NCBI GenBank assembly: GCA_027491435.1
Contig: JAOZFG010000003.1
Span: 1 to 64,000, forward strand
Direction of reading: 5' to 3'
DNA length: 64,000 bases
Source: Thermoproteota archaeon
Lineage (GTDB): Archaea; Korarchaeota; Korarchaeia; Korarchaeales; Korarchaeaceae
A program made the position numbers and the translations under genes. Each line of letters opens with the position of its first letter. Positions within the stretch are counted from its first letter, which is position 1. Below, piece by piece: positions 31,088-39,481 of this stretch. The notes beneath the pieces are model-generated. The model had not been told where the DNA came from, did no database searches, and worked only from the letters and a program-made list of their open reading frames with translations.

Positions 31088-31668
31088 TTTCCATCATCTT
31101 CCCAACTTCCTTCAATTATCGAGAACCTTTTAACCCCGGCTAGAACGGCTAGAGCGGTGGCCAAGTCCTCAGGGTCCCTGGACCCGGTCATAGATTTGGA
31201 TATTAGCTCGTTCGCCTCCACCTTATCCCCTGGGACCTCAGCCTGAAACTCCCTTTTGGAGAGCTCACAGGGCCCCTCCTCTATCCTCACTATGACCACT
31301 TGGTCCGGTCCCATTTGCCTGATCTCCTCGACGTCTGCCAGCGGATAGTGGGTGACGTCCATCAGCCTCACGCCAGGGAACTTGGGCAACCTATCTACGG
31401 GAACGTCAGCTGACATGTATAGCACGAGTTTAGTACCCATCCTTATCACCTTTCCGCCCGCCCTCAGGCCAGATAGTTCAGACACTCCGAGGGACCTGAG
31501 CACCTCCTCCTTCATCTTGTCCACGTCCTCATCTCTGGCGTTGGGCATCTGGTAAAGGAATCCCTCCACTCCAAGGAGTTTGAGGGCTTCTCCTTTTACC
31601 TTGGCCTTCTGATCCTCTACCTCTCTAGCTATTGACAGGAAGACCTTCACGACCTCTTTAAGGTTCAT
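31039..31668 (-). CDS. Unknown protein of the hydrogenase operon
   Basis: A 209-residue soluble protein with no recognisable domain, transmembrane helix or metal-binding Cys cluster (only two isolated cysteines, one in GPCELSK). Helical N-terminus, a beta-rich middle (GTKLVLYMSADVPVDRLPKFPGVRLMDVTHYPLA), and a helical end. The ATG at 31668 with GGGTG before it is preferred to a TTG at 31680. Its place between the HdrD-like subunit and the protease suggests a hydrogenase-specific assembly or electron-transfer role, but this is context only. Confidence 0.6.
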   Translation of the reverse strand: MNLKEVVKVFLSIAREVEDQKAKVKGEALKLLGVEGFLYQMPNARDEDVDKMKEEVLRSLGVSELSGLRAGGKVIRMGTKLVLYMSADVPVDRLPKFPGVRLMDVTHYPLADVEEIRQMGPDQVVIVRIEEGPCELSKREFQAEVPGDKVEANELISKSMTGSRDPEDLATALAVLAGVKRFSIIEGSWEDDGKCVQVMENLLREALRS

Positions 31669-31684
31669 CGGGACACCCAAAAAA

Positions 31685-33004
31685 TTATGGGAGGTAGTCC
31701 TGGAGGTAGGAGACTATGTGAACCGCCTTAAACTCCTTGCCGAACTTCTTGGCCCCTTTGTTTATCGTGTGGATGCAGGTGGAGCACCCGGTGACTACGA
31801 GCTCCGCCCCTGACTCTTCTATCTCGTCCACTTTGTTCTTGACGGCGACTAGGTGATCTTTCTCAAGCTCCTCACAGAACTTGGCACTGGAGATTAATTC
31901 GCCCAGCAGCTCCCTCAGCATTCTCCTCCCCTCCTCGGCCATTAAAGATATTCCAGTCCCCCCTCCGCAGCAGTGGGAGTACATCCCTATACCCTTTGGT
32001 AGGTCCCTGTACTGCTTTGAGGTGGCTTTAATCAGGTGCCTGGGCTCCTCTATGAGGCCGCCTCCCCTAGCCATCTTGCAGGGGTCGTGCCAAGTCACCT
32101 TAACCCCGTCTTGTTTCAGATTGAGCTTGCCCTCGGAGTACATTTCGTGGAGGAGTTCTACCACATGAATCACCTTGAAGGGAGCCCTTTCACCGAGCAC
32201 GAAGGGGAGCTCGAACCTTAAGTCCATGTAGGGAGTGCCTCCATGGGATAGCAGCGCCGCCTTCCCTTTGTGGGACTTCACGTAATCCACTATCCTCTTG
32301 AAGACCACCTTTCTGGCCTTCTTGTCGCCCATTATGGTTCCTAACGCCGGTTCTATGGCCAGGGGTTTGGAGGGCATGCTCCAGTTCAGGTTAAGCTTGT
32401 CGAGAAGTTTGACCGTGTCAACTATGACCTCTGGAGTGAGTATGGCCTCTATAAGCCAGGGAAGGTATATTAGGTCGGCTGGCCTGTCAAGGGGAAGCTC
32501 CCCGCCAATTGCCTCCTGAGCCCTCTTAAGCGCCTCGTTCCAAGCGCTAATAAGCCCGTTGGGGAAGTTCCCTGAAACTTCCACGTCCTTTAGTACGGTG
32601 AGGCAGGAGGGGGTCATCCCAACCCTATCTATTATCTGCCTGAGCATCATGATGAGCTCTCCGCTATAAATGCCTAGGGGACACGTCTGGTAGCAGTACC
32701 TGCAGTTGGTACACCTGTAAGCCATCTCCCTTATCCTTTCCAAGTCCTCTTTGTCCCTGGGGAGCTTAGCCCCCACCAGCTCACCCAGAATTTTGCCCGC
32801 GAAGGTCATCTCCTTCCTGTAGATGAACCTCATCTCCTCAGCCTTGTTGACGGGCTCGTACTTGACGTCTGCGTAGTAGAATGGGCAGTGAGGTCCGCAA
32901 AGGCCGCAGGAAACGCAGCCCTCCAGGTAATGTAACCTAACAGGGTCTACCTCCCTGAGAACTGATCTTATGGCCTCTTGAACGCTCATAACCCCCTCCT
33001 CCAT
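31685..33004 (-). CDS. HdrD/DsrK-like iron-sulfur subunit of the membrane hydrogenase
   Basis: A 439-residue protein with two [4Fe-4S] ferredoxin motifs (CVSCGLCGPHC about 26-36 and CTNCRYCYQTC about 97-107) followed by CCG-type cysteine regions (WHDPCKM, SHCCGGG, TGCSTCIH). This is the HdrD/DsrK/HmeD/Isp2 plan. Together with the cytochrome b subunit, whose gene overlaps it by 19 bp, it would pass electrons between the hydrogenase and a membrane carrier or a thiol/disulfide couple. Confidence 0.85.
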   Translation of the reverse strand: MEEGVMSVQEAIRSVLREVDPVRLHYLEGCVSCGLCGPHCPFYYADVKYEPVNKAEEMRFIYRKEMTFAGKILGELVGAKLPRDKEDLERIREMAYRCTNCRYCYQTCPLGIYSGELIMMLRQIIDRVGMTPSCLTVLKDVEVSGNFPNGLISAWNEALKRAQEAIGGELPLDRPADLIYLPWLIEAILTPEVIVDTVKLLDKLNLNWSMPSKPLAIEPALGTIMGDKKARKVVFKRIVDYVKSHKGKAALLSHGGTPYMDLRFELPFVLGERAPFKVIHVVELLHEMYSEGKLNLKQDGVKVTWHDPCKMARGGGLIEEPRHLIKATSKQYRDLPKGIGMYSHCCGGGTGISLMAEEGRRMLRELLGELISSAKFCEELEKDHLVAVKNKVDEIEESGAELVVTGCSTCIHTINKGAKKFGKEFKAVHIVSYLQDYLP

Positions 33005-33771
33005 ATGTCATAAACCTCGTGAAGCTTCCCGAACCAGAAGTTGAAGACGAAGTGGAAGAACTTCGTGAAAGGAAGCAAGATGACTAGGAGCTCCGCGCTA
33101 AGTATGTGAAGTCCCAGGACGTTCTTGTAGGTGACCACGTCGCCAAAGGGCAGGTGATGTGTAGCCATGTAGCCTGTAACTAGGATGAAAAGTAAGAGGA
33201 TCAGCGCTGAAAAGTCGCCCCAGTTCACCCTCTGCAGCCTGTGCTTAACCTTAGCCACCACCCTATCGGCCAGCTTGAAGGCAGTAGCCACTATGGCCAG
33301 CACCGCTAATACGTCCCCGTTAAGCACGACGGTAAGCGGACCCCATATTGTGTTTACGAACTTGAAGGACATTCCACTCACTGGCTGTAGAGGAGCTGTG
33401 ACCGTTAGGGATGAGCTAGTCGCACTGGTAGGTATTGCTAGGAAAGAGAGAGCTTGATATGGCGGGAAATAGTAGGACCACCAGGCCACGTGATGACTCA
33501 GGAGGAAGAGCAGAGGTATAACCCCTAACGTGTGGAGCACTAGGAGGCCCACTAGGAAGTCCACCCTAGACTTCTTCGCCGCCGCTATTATAGCGTGGAT
33601 AAAAGAGTCGATGAGGAGGAACGCCCTCCTAGCCAGGGGCCTTTTCCTCCACTCTGGTCTAGCGGTCTTCCTGTACGTGAACGCGTACCTGGAGAGGCGG
33701 TATATCAACCCAAAAGTGAAAAGCGCAATTGAGGGTAAGAACATGTCGTAAACGGCGAACTCGTATATCAT
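32986..33771 (-). CDS. Hydrogenase cytochrome b-type membrane subunit (Isp1/DsrM-like)
   Basis: A 261-residue membrane protein with about five helices: VYDMFLPSIALFTFGLIY, FLVGLLVLHTLGVIPLLFLL, VVLNGDVLAVLAIVATAF, FSALILLLFILVTGYMATHH and LGLHILSAELLVILLPFTKFFHFVF. Histidines at helix ends (LLVLHTLG, ATHHLPF, LGLHILSAE, FFHFV) are plausible haem b ligands as in NarI/DsrM/HmeC. It anchors the hydrogenase and connects it to the quinone pool. It lies 9 bp after the large subunit gene. Confidence 0.85.
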   Translation of the reverse strand: MIYEFAVYDMFLPSIALFTFGLIYRLSRYAFTYRKTARPEWRKRPLARRAFLLIDSFIHAIIAAAKKSRVDFLVGLLVLHTLGVIPLLFLLSHHVAWWSYYFPPYQALSFLAIPTSATSSSLTVTAPLQPVSGMSFKFVNTIWGPLTVVLNGDVLAVLAIVATAFKLADRVVAKVKHRLQRVNWGDFSALILLLFILVTGYMATHHLPFGDVVTYKNVLGLHILSAELLVILLPFTKFFHFVFNFWFGKLHEVYDIWRRGL

Positions 33772-33780
33772 ACTCCCCCC

Positions 33781-35556
33781 TCAGACGGTGCACATGGGGG
33801 TGACCAGCTTCTCAATGCGCCTGTTTCCGACGAATATGTGCACTGAGCAAGCTATGCAGGGGTCGAAGCTCCTTATCGCCCTGACCAGGTCTAGCCCTGT
33901 CCACTCATCCGGCCCTACCTCCTCAGTTATGGCAGTTCCTATCACCGACTGCTCGTATGGACCTGTGGCTCCAAACCTACCCTTGGGCGAGAGGTTTGCC
34001 GTGGTCGGGGCGTGTACCTGGTAATTCTTTATCCTGTAGTTCTCCACAACCATCCAGTGCCTGACGCTTCCCCTGGGAGCTTCATCGAACCCGAAGCCCA
34101 CAGCATGTGAGGGTCTCTTCCACGGCCTTGAGGTCTCTAAACTTCCCTTCTTGGCCAAGTCAAGGCCCACCAGGAGGAAATGCCAGGCTGCAGCCACGTC
34201 CAGAGCTACGTTGTAGGCTCTAGCCCTCATCCTCTCTATAGTGGTGGAGGCGCCGACCTTAGGTATATTCCACTCGAAGGTCACGGGCTCCCAAGTGCCC
34301 TGAGGAAGCTCAGAGACCCCGTTGGTCCTGGGAAGATCTATCCTCACCTTACCCCCGCTGTGAAGCGCCTGAACCCACATCCTGGCTATGGGACCAACCT
34401 CTATGGGCCTTATCCTACCATCCTTCCAGACGTACCTGACTGTGCCGGTCCAGGTGTACTTCTCCTTCCAGTTCTGGGCCACCGGGTTGGGTATGGTAGT
34501 CTTGTTCCACGGGTGATACTTGGCCAGCTCTTCCCTTCCCCAGACGACCTGATTACCTAAAGGATCCTCCTGAACGAAGAGCGTGTCCCAGTCCTGATAG
34601 AAGCCCCTATCAACGAGCTCTACTGTGCCCACGTTCATGTCGGTCAGCTTGTCCGTGACGAGCTCTCCGTCGAGTATGAGGCCTGGCTTCAGAAACCTCT
34701 TCCTCCCGGCGTCGTCAACGTTCCCGTAGATTTCCTCGTAGCTCTCTCCCAAGGAGGAATAGGTTTCCGGATCATCGAATATACCTACAGATAGCAGATT
34801 TGGCTTCTCATAAGTCATTCCCTGTTTCTCGTACCCGATTGAGTTGAAGAAGTTCGCTATATCCTCCCAGACAGCTACCACCATCTTAACCCAGGCGGTG
34901 AGCTTGGTCAGCCTGTAAGAATACTGGATCAGTGAATCTACAGTGACCGTAGCTCCTATGCCCCCGGGTATCAGGGTTCTGGGGTGCGGGTGGGTCCCGT
35001 AGAAGAGCACTCCCGCCTGTCTGGCCAGCCTCTGCATTTTGAGGGCCAACATGTAGATCTTGCCCTCCAACGGGTTTAACCCATCTAACAGGTCTCCCAC
35101 AGTTGAGAATCCATGTATATCGGAGTTTTCAGCTTTAGTCGCCTTTGCCTCCTCGTAGACTGATGGGGTCAGCTTGGAGATCACGGCACCGCTGTAGTCA
35201 GGGCCCGCCAGTATGTTCAGGTGAGTCGGGTGATCGTAAATGTGATCGGTGACCGCCCAAGCTAAGTTCCTTATTACGACTCCAAAGGGTTTAGGAACGG
35301 CGCCCAGGGCCATGTCGTTAGCCTTTACCGAGGCGTTGGCATGAGATGCTGCACAGACTCCGCATATCCTGCTAGTCAGGTGTATGGCGTCGGGAGGCTC
35401 CCTCCCCCTTAAGAAGATCTCAAACCCCCTGAACATGGTGGAGAAAGCCCAAGCCTCCTTGACCACCTTGTTGCCCGTGTCCACGACGGCGTTGAGCCCG
35501 AGGTGGCCCTCTATCCTGGTGATGGGGTCTATGAAAATTACCCTCTCTCCCATCAC
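33781..35556 (-). CDS. NiFe hydrogenase large subunit (group 1)
   Basis: A 591-residue catalytic subunit. The N-terminal DPITRIEGHLG and motif L1 RICGVCAASHA (about 62-72), and the C-terminal motif L2 DPCIACSVH, supply the four nickel-binding cysteines. An 18-residue tail after the L2 His is the peptide removed by the maturation protease. Sequence length and partner subunits fit a membrane-bound, outward-facing group 1 uptake enzyme, most like the crenarchaeal type. The ATG overlaps the small-subunit stop by 4 bp. Confidence 0.95.
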   Translation of the reverse strand: MMGERVIFIDPITRIEGHLGLNAVVDTGNKVVKEAWAFSTMFRGFEIFLRGREPPDAIHLTSRICGVCAASHANASVKANDMALGAVPKPFGVVIRNLAWAVTDHIYDHPTHLNILAGPDYSGAVISKLTPSVYEEAKATKAENSDIHGFSTVGDLLDGLNPLEGKIYMLALKMQRLARQAGVLFYGTHPHPRTLIPGGIGATVTVDSLIQYSYRLTKLTAWVKMVVAVWEDIANFFNSIGYEKQGMTYEKPNLLSVGIFDDPETYSSLGESYEEIYGNVDDAGRKRFLKPGLILDGELVTDKLTDMNVGTVELVDRGFYQDWDTLFVQEDPLGNQVVWGREELAKYHPWNKTTIPNPVAQNWKEKYTWTGTVRYVWKDGRIRPIEVGPIARMWVQALHSGGKVRIDLPRTNGVSELPQGTWEPVTFEWNIPKVGASTTIERMRARAYNVALDVAAAWHFLLVGLDLAKKGSLETSRPWKRPSHAVGFGFDEAPRGSVRHWMVVENYRIKNYQVHAPTTANLSPKGRFGATGPYEQSVIGTAITEEVGPDEWTGLDLVRAIRSFDPCIACSVHIFVGNRRIEKLVTPMCTV

Positions 35557-36782
35557 TCCTCCACCTCCTTCTTAGTGGGCTTGGTGATGAAGTGACCAGC
35601 TGCCGCTCCCAAGATGGCTGCTGTTGCGGTTAATCCAGCCATCGTTCCTGTATCTGGCATTGACGGGGCCTGTAACGGCTTATAGAACGGTTCGAACCTG
35701 TCCGGGAACCCTGGCATCGTGCAACCGATGCACACCCCTCCAGTCCTAGTAGGGCCGCCTATCCCGTCGATCCACCCCACCCTGTTCCAGGGGCAGTTGC
35801 TTACAGGTCCCTTGCACCCCACCTCGAATAGACACCTGAAGTCATTGTCCCCGGGCTCGTTTCTGAAGTCCCCTGCTGCGTAGAACCCCGCCCTAGGACA
35901 CTGCTCGTGGGTGGTCCTGCCGAATATATACTTGGGCCTCCAGTACTCATCCAGCTCCGGGAGGGAGAGTAAACCGTCCACAGCCAGTATGAGGTGGCCC
36001 AGAACCCTAAGTATGGCGTTGCCGTTGGCAGGACAACCAGGTATCGCCACAGCCGGCCTACAGTCGCTAGTTGGAGAGACTTTAGGGGAGCACTTCCCCT
36101 CTATGAAGTTAAGGAAGGGCTTGGCCTCCGGCCACCTCCTTATAGCTCCCTTTATACCCCTTAATGGGTCATCGAAGAATCCAAAGGCCCCGGTCGGGCT
36201 CTTTCCATCAGCGGCATACCCCTCCTTAACTCTGGTCGCCACTATTCCCCCATAGCAGGCACAGTTGCCCACCGCAACCACGGCAACTGCCCTCTTAAGC
36301 AGCCTTCTGAACCACTCATTCCCAGTTATGGGTCGCCCGTCCTCCTCACCTAAGACGAACCACCAGCCCCCGGTCTTAGCTGCGTGCTCCTCGTACGGGA
36401 AGGATCCCTCTAACACTAGCACGTAGGGGTCGAGCTCACCGGCCTCCGCCTTGTGCAGGTACTCTAAGGCTGCCTCTCCCCATTCAGGCATTATAGTCTC
36501 GTGGAAGACGACTCTCACTTTACCAGGGCCTATAGCGGGATTCTCGCCGACAAGCACTTGTATCAGGTCGGGGGCGTTTCCCTCGATCATGGATATCGTG
36601 TTGCCAGCGCAATCCTGTGCTTCAAACCAGATCAGGTTTACTGATCCCTGTTTCAGCGTTTGAGCCGCCAATCTCTGCAAACTCATTAAGTCAGGCAGCA
36701 TCAATGAGGTAATGGCCGCTAACTTCAAGAAGTCCCTCCTGGAGATCACGATACCTCCGGAGGAGGAATTCCCTTCACCCAT
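35553..36782 (-). CDS. NiFe hydrogenase small subunit with Tat signal
   Basis: A 409-residue subunit. A twin-arginine signal SRRDFLKLAAITSLML (about 15-30) means folded export with the large subunit. A C-terminal hydrophobic helix (MAGLTATAAILGAAAGHFI) anchors it. Cluster cysteines include QDCAGN, GNCACYGG, IPGCPANG (proximal), THEQCPR, FRCLFEVGCKGPVSNCPW and GVCIGCTMPGFP (distal/medial). The usual proximal CxxC reads CAGN: the second Cys is Asn, confirmed on the DNA (TGC GCT GGC AAC). First gene of the long minus-strand operon. Confidence 0.93.
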   Translation of the reverse strand: MGEGNSSSGGIVISRRDFLKLAAITSLMLPDLMSLQRLAAQTLKQGSVNLIWFEAQDCAGNTISMIEGNAPDLIQVLVGENPAIGPGKVRVVFHETIMPEWGEAALEYLHKAEAGELDPYVLVLEGSFPYEEHAAKTGGWWFVLGEEDGRPITGNEWFRRLLKRAVAVVAVGNCACYGGIVATRVKEGYAADGKSPTGAFGFFDDPLRGIKGAIRRWPEAKPFLNFIEGKCSPKVSPTSDCRPAVAIPGCPANGNAILRVLGHLILAVDGLLSLPELDEYWRPKYIFGRTTHEQCPRAGFYAAGDFRNEPGDNDFRCLFEVGCKGPVSNCPWNRVGWIDGIGGPTRTGGVCIGCTMPGFPDRFEPFYKPLQAPSMPDTGTMAGLTATAAILGAAAGHFITKPTKKEVEE

Positions 36783-36826
36783 TGGAACACCTCACATTAT
36801 ATCATCGTTACAGATACACATACTTA

Positions 36827-36904
36827 CATATTATAACTCTTGCTAATCAATTTAAGGAGACTTATCATATTATAACTCTTGCTAATCAATTTAAGGAGAC
36901 TTAT
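36827..36904. repeat. Perfect 39-bp tandem duplication in the hydrogenase promoter
   Basis: The unit CATATTATAACTCTTGC...GAGACTTAT occurs at 36827-36865 and again at 36866-36904 without a mismatch. Each copy contains, on the minus strand, a CTTAAATT element and a TTATAATATG TATA-like box. The proximal box would start transcription about 25 bases before the small-subunit ATG, behind a GAGGTG ribosome site. The duplication doubles whatever regulator and promoter sites the unit holds. Confidence 0.85.
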
Positions 36905-37210
36905 CCCGCGTCATCCACCTTAATGATAGCTAATATAACTATAGAACGGTGTTATCTCTAATGGAATTTTACACAATTGTTATTATCATCCTTGATTATT
37001 AACGATTTAAGTGTAAAAATATTAAACAAATCTGCAGATTTACTTCATCGTTAATTGAAAAATATGATTTATTATACAAGTTCAGTAATTATTATTTAAT
37101 TATTATCGGGTGTTAATATTTAAATTAATTAAATAAACGAATTAGCGGAATGATTTTGTGTGAAGTGCCGGGTATGCTAGCTTATATCGATTAAACGTTG
37201 GATATAATGT
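36905..37210. promoter_or_regulatory. AT-rich divergent control region between hydrogenase operon and hypF
   Basis: About 306 bases without a coding frame and much richer in A/T than the flanking genes, with many TTAAT/ATTAAT runs. Near its right end CTTATATCGAT lies about 27 bases before the hypF ATG at 37211 and is the probable TATA box. No perfect long inverted repeat was found. Confidence 0.5.
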
Positions 37211-39481
37211 ATGAATTCCGTAAGGGTGGCCGCTAGAATAAGGGTAGTGGGGATCGTACAAGGGGTTGGGTTCAGGCCGTTCGTTCACAGGTTAGCTGTT
37301 AAGCTAGGGTTGAAAGGTTACGTCAGAAATATGGGAGGTAGTGAGGTGGAAATATGGGTTGAGGGAAGCCCGAGGCTAGTGTCAGAGTTTACCCTTAAAA
37401 TAGTAGATGAGAAGCCCCCTCCCGCCAAGGTAGAGGAGTTAAGTGTCGCTTTCCTGAAGGCTAACGGCTACGAAGACTTCAGGATACTGAGGAGCGGAAC
37501 CGAGGCCAAGAGGCTCTCCATGGTGCCACCTGACATAGCTGTCTGCGATGAGTGTCTCAGGGAGGTTTACGACCCTTCGGATAGGCATTACCGCTACCCC
37601 TTCAACAGCTGTGCCTGGTGTGGTCCCCGCTTCTCCATGATGTATCAGGTGCCCTACGACAGGGAGAAGACGTCAATGAGGGACTTTCCATTATGCGACT
37701 CGTGTCTTGAAGAGTATGAGGACCCTGGTAATTTGAGGAGATTTCACGCCCAGGGAATCTCGTGTCCCGAGTGCGGTCCCTCCATTTGGATAGAGGACAA
37801 AAAAGGCAGAAGGCTACCCTCTGAGGACCCGCTGAAGGATGTAGCTAACCTAATAGAGTCAGGCCACATAGTGGCTGTGAAGGGGGTCGGTGGGTATCAC
37901 ATAGCCTGCCTAGCCACCGATGAAGGAGTGATTGAAGAGCTTAGGATGAGGAAGAGGAGGCCTCAGAAGCCATTTGCGCTCATGGCCCTAGACTTGAACG
38001 TGGTGGACAGGTACGCAAGGCTGGATGAACTTTCAGCGGAGCTTTTAAGTGGTCCGGAAAGGCCCATCGTACTTTTGCCCAGCAAGGGAAACCTGCCAGA
38101 GGCCATAGCTCCCGGGTTAGACGTCCTAGGCTTCATGCTCCCCTACACCCCTTTACACCACATGCTCCTCAACGAGGTCAGGGATCGAGTCCTCATAATG
38201 ACCAGCGGAAACGTCAGCGGCAAGCCAATGTGCACTTCAGAGGAGTGCGCCAGGAGGAAGCTGGCCGGAGTGGTGGACTACTTCCTCCACCACAACAGGG
38301 AGATAGTTAACAGGGTCGACGACAGTGTGATCAGGTTAACCGACGGAAGGCCCACCTTCCTCAGGAGGAGCAGAGGTTACGCGCCTTCTTGGGTAAGAAT
38401 ACCCTTCGAGCTTGAAAGGGGCGTGGTGGCCTTTGGGGCTGAGCTTCAGAACGCTGGAGCCATAGGGATTGGTGATAGGGTCGTGCCCACACAGTATGTG
38501 GGGGATATGGACGAATTGGAAAACCTGGAATTCCTGGACGAGGCGCTTAAATTCCTTTACAGGATGTACGGGCTGTCCGACCCCCTGCTAGTCGTGGACA
38601 TGCACCCGGGCTACTCCACCAGGAGGTTGGCTGAGACCTGGGAAGGTGACCTGGTAGAGGTACAGCACCATCACGCCCACATAGCTTCGGTCATGGCGGA
38701 ACACTGGGTTAACGTTGATGAGGGGGTAGTGGGAATAGCCGTGGACGGGCTCGGCTACGGGAAGGACGGGAACCTCTGGGGAGGGGAGGTTATGCTCACC
38801 ACTTACTCAGAGTTTGACAGGGTAGGACGCCTGGAGTACTTCCCAATGCCTGGAGGGGATCTGGCCACGAAATACCCGGTGAGAATGCTCATAGGAGTCC
38901 TCTCCAAGTTCATGAGCCATGATGAGATTTTGGAGTTCCTGGAGACCAAGGGATTGGTTAAAGGCCTGAGGAGAGGTGTCGTGGAGGCGGAGATCGCCTT
39001 AAAGCAGCTGGGATCCTCTCCCAGGATCTCCAGCGTCGGACGATTTCTTGATTCCGTGGCCGCCCTGCTAAAAGTTTGTTTTGTCAGGACTTACGAGGGA
39101 GAACCAGCAATAAAGCTGGAGTCTCTGGCCAATAAGGGGGAGAGGCTGAAGTTAGAGGTGGACGTGAAGGGCGGCGTGGTGCAGGCCCATCAAATAGTTG
39201 AGTTCATATTGAATCAGGAGGGCGCCCGGATAGAGGACCTAGCATATACGGCAATTTACGCCCTGGGCGAAGTCCTCGGAAGGGTAGCTTCTGAGTTCTC
39301 AGATTATTCGAGCGTTGTGGCCGTATCTGGAGGAGCTTCCGTTAACTCCATCTTGATTAGGGGAATCAAGGAGGCGGTGGGGCGCCTCTCCCTCTTGACG
39401 AACTCAAGGGTGCCTCCGGGGGACGGGGGCATCTCCCTGGGCCAGATAGTTTGTGCGGGTGTTAAGCATGTTCAGGGATAA
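37211..39481 (+). CDS. hypF: Carbamoyltransferase HypF
   Basis: A 756-residue HypF, which uses carbamoyl phosphate and ATP to carbamoylate HypE. Domains in order: acylphosphatase-like (RIRVVGIVQGVGFRPFV, residues 8-24), two zinc-finger pairs (CDECL, CAWCGPRFS, CDSCLEEY, CPECGPS, ~110-195), a YrdC-like domain (KGVGGYHIAC, RRPQKPFALM, SGNVSGKPM), and a Kae1-like domain (VQHHHAHIASVMAEH, GIAVDGLGYG, SGGASVNSIL). The full length is normal. Divergent from the hydrogenase operon and coupled to hypD. Confidence 0.96.
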   Translation: MNSVRVAARIRVVGIVQGVGFRPFVHRLAVKLGLKGYVRNMGGSEVEIWVEGSPRLVSEFTLKIVDEKPPPAKVEELSVAFLKANGYEDFRILRSGTEAKRLSMVPPDIAVCDECLREVYDPSDRHYRYPFNSCAWCGPRFSMMYQVPYDREKTSMRDFPLCDSCLEEYEDPGNLRRFHAQGISCPECGPSIWIEDKKGRRLPSEDPLKDVANLIESGHIVAVKGVGGYHIACLATDEGVIEELRMRKRRPQKPFALMALDLNVVDRYARLDELSAELLSGPERPIVLLPSKGNLPEAIAPGLDVLGFMLPYTPLHHMLLNEVRDRVLIMTSGNVSGKPMCTSEECARRKLAGVVDYFLHHNREIVNRVDDSVIRLTDGRPTFLRRSRGYAPSWVRIPFELERGVVAFGAELQNAGAIGIGDRVVPTQYVGDMDELENLEFLDEALKFLYRMYGLSDPLLVVDMHPGYSTRRLAETWEGDLVEVQHHHAHIASVMAEHWVNVDEGVVGIAVDGLGYGKDGNLWGGEVMLTTYSEFDRVGRLEYFPMPGGDLATKYPVRMLIGVLSKFMSHDEILEFLETKGLVKGLRRGVVEAEIALKQLGSSPRISSVGRFLDSVAALLKVCFVRTYEGEPAIKLESLANKGERLKLEVDVKGGVVQAHQIVEFILNQEGARIEDLAYTAIYALGEVLGRVASEFSDYSSVVAVSGGASVNSILIRGIKEAVGRLSLLTNSRVPPGDGGISLGQIVCAGVKHVQG

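Noticed and set aside
36827-36904. Could the 39-bp repeat be a CRISPR?
   Set aside because: There are only two copies, directly adjacent with no spacer, so it is a tandem duplication.
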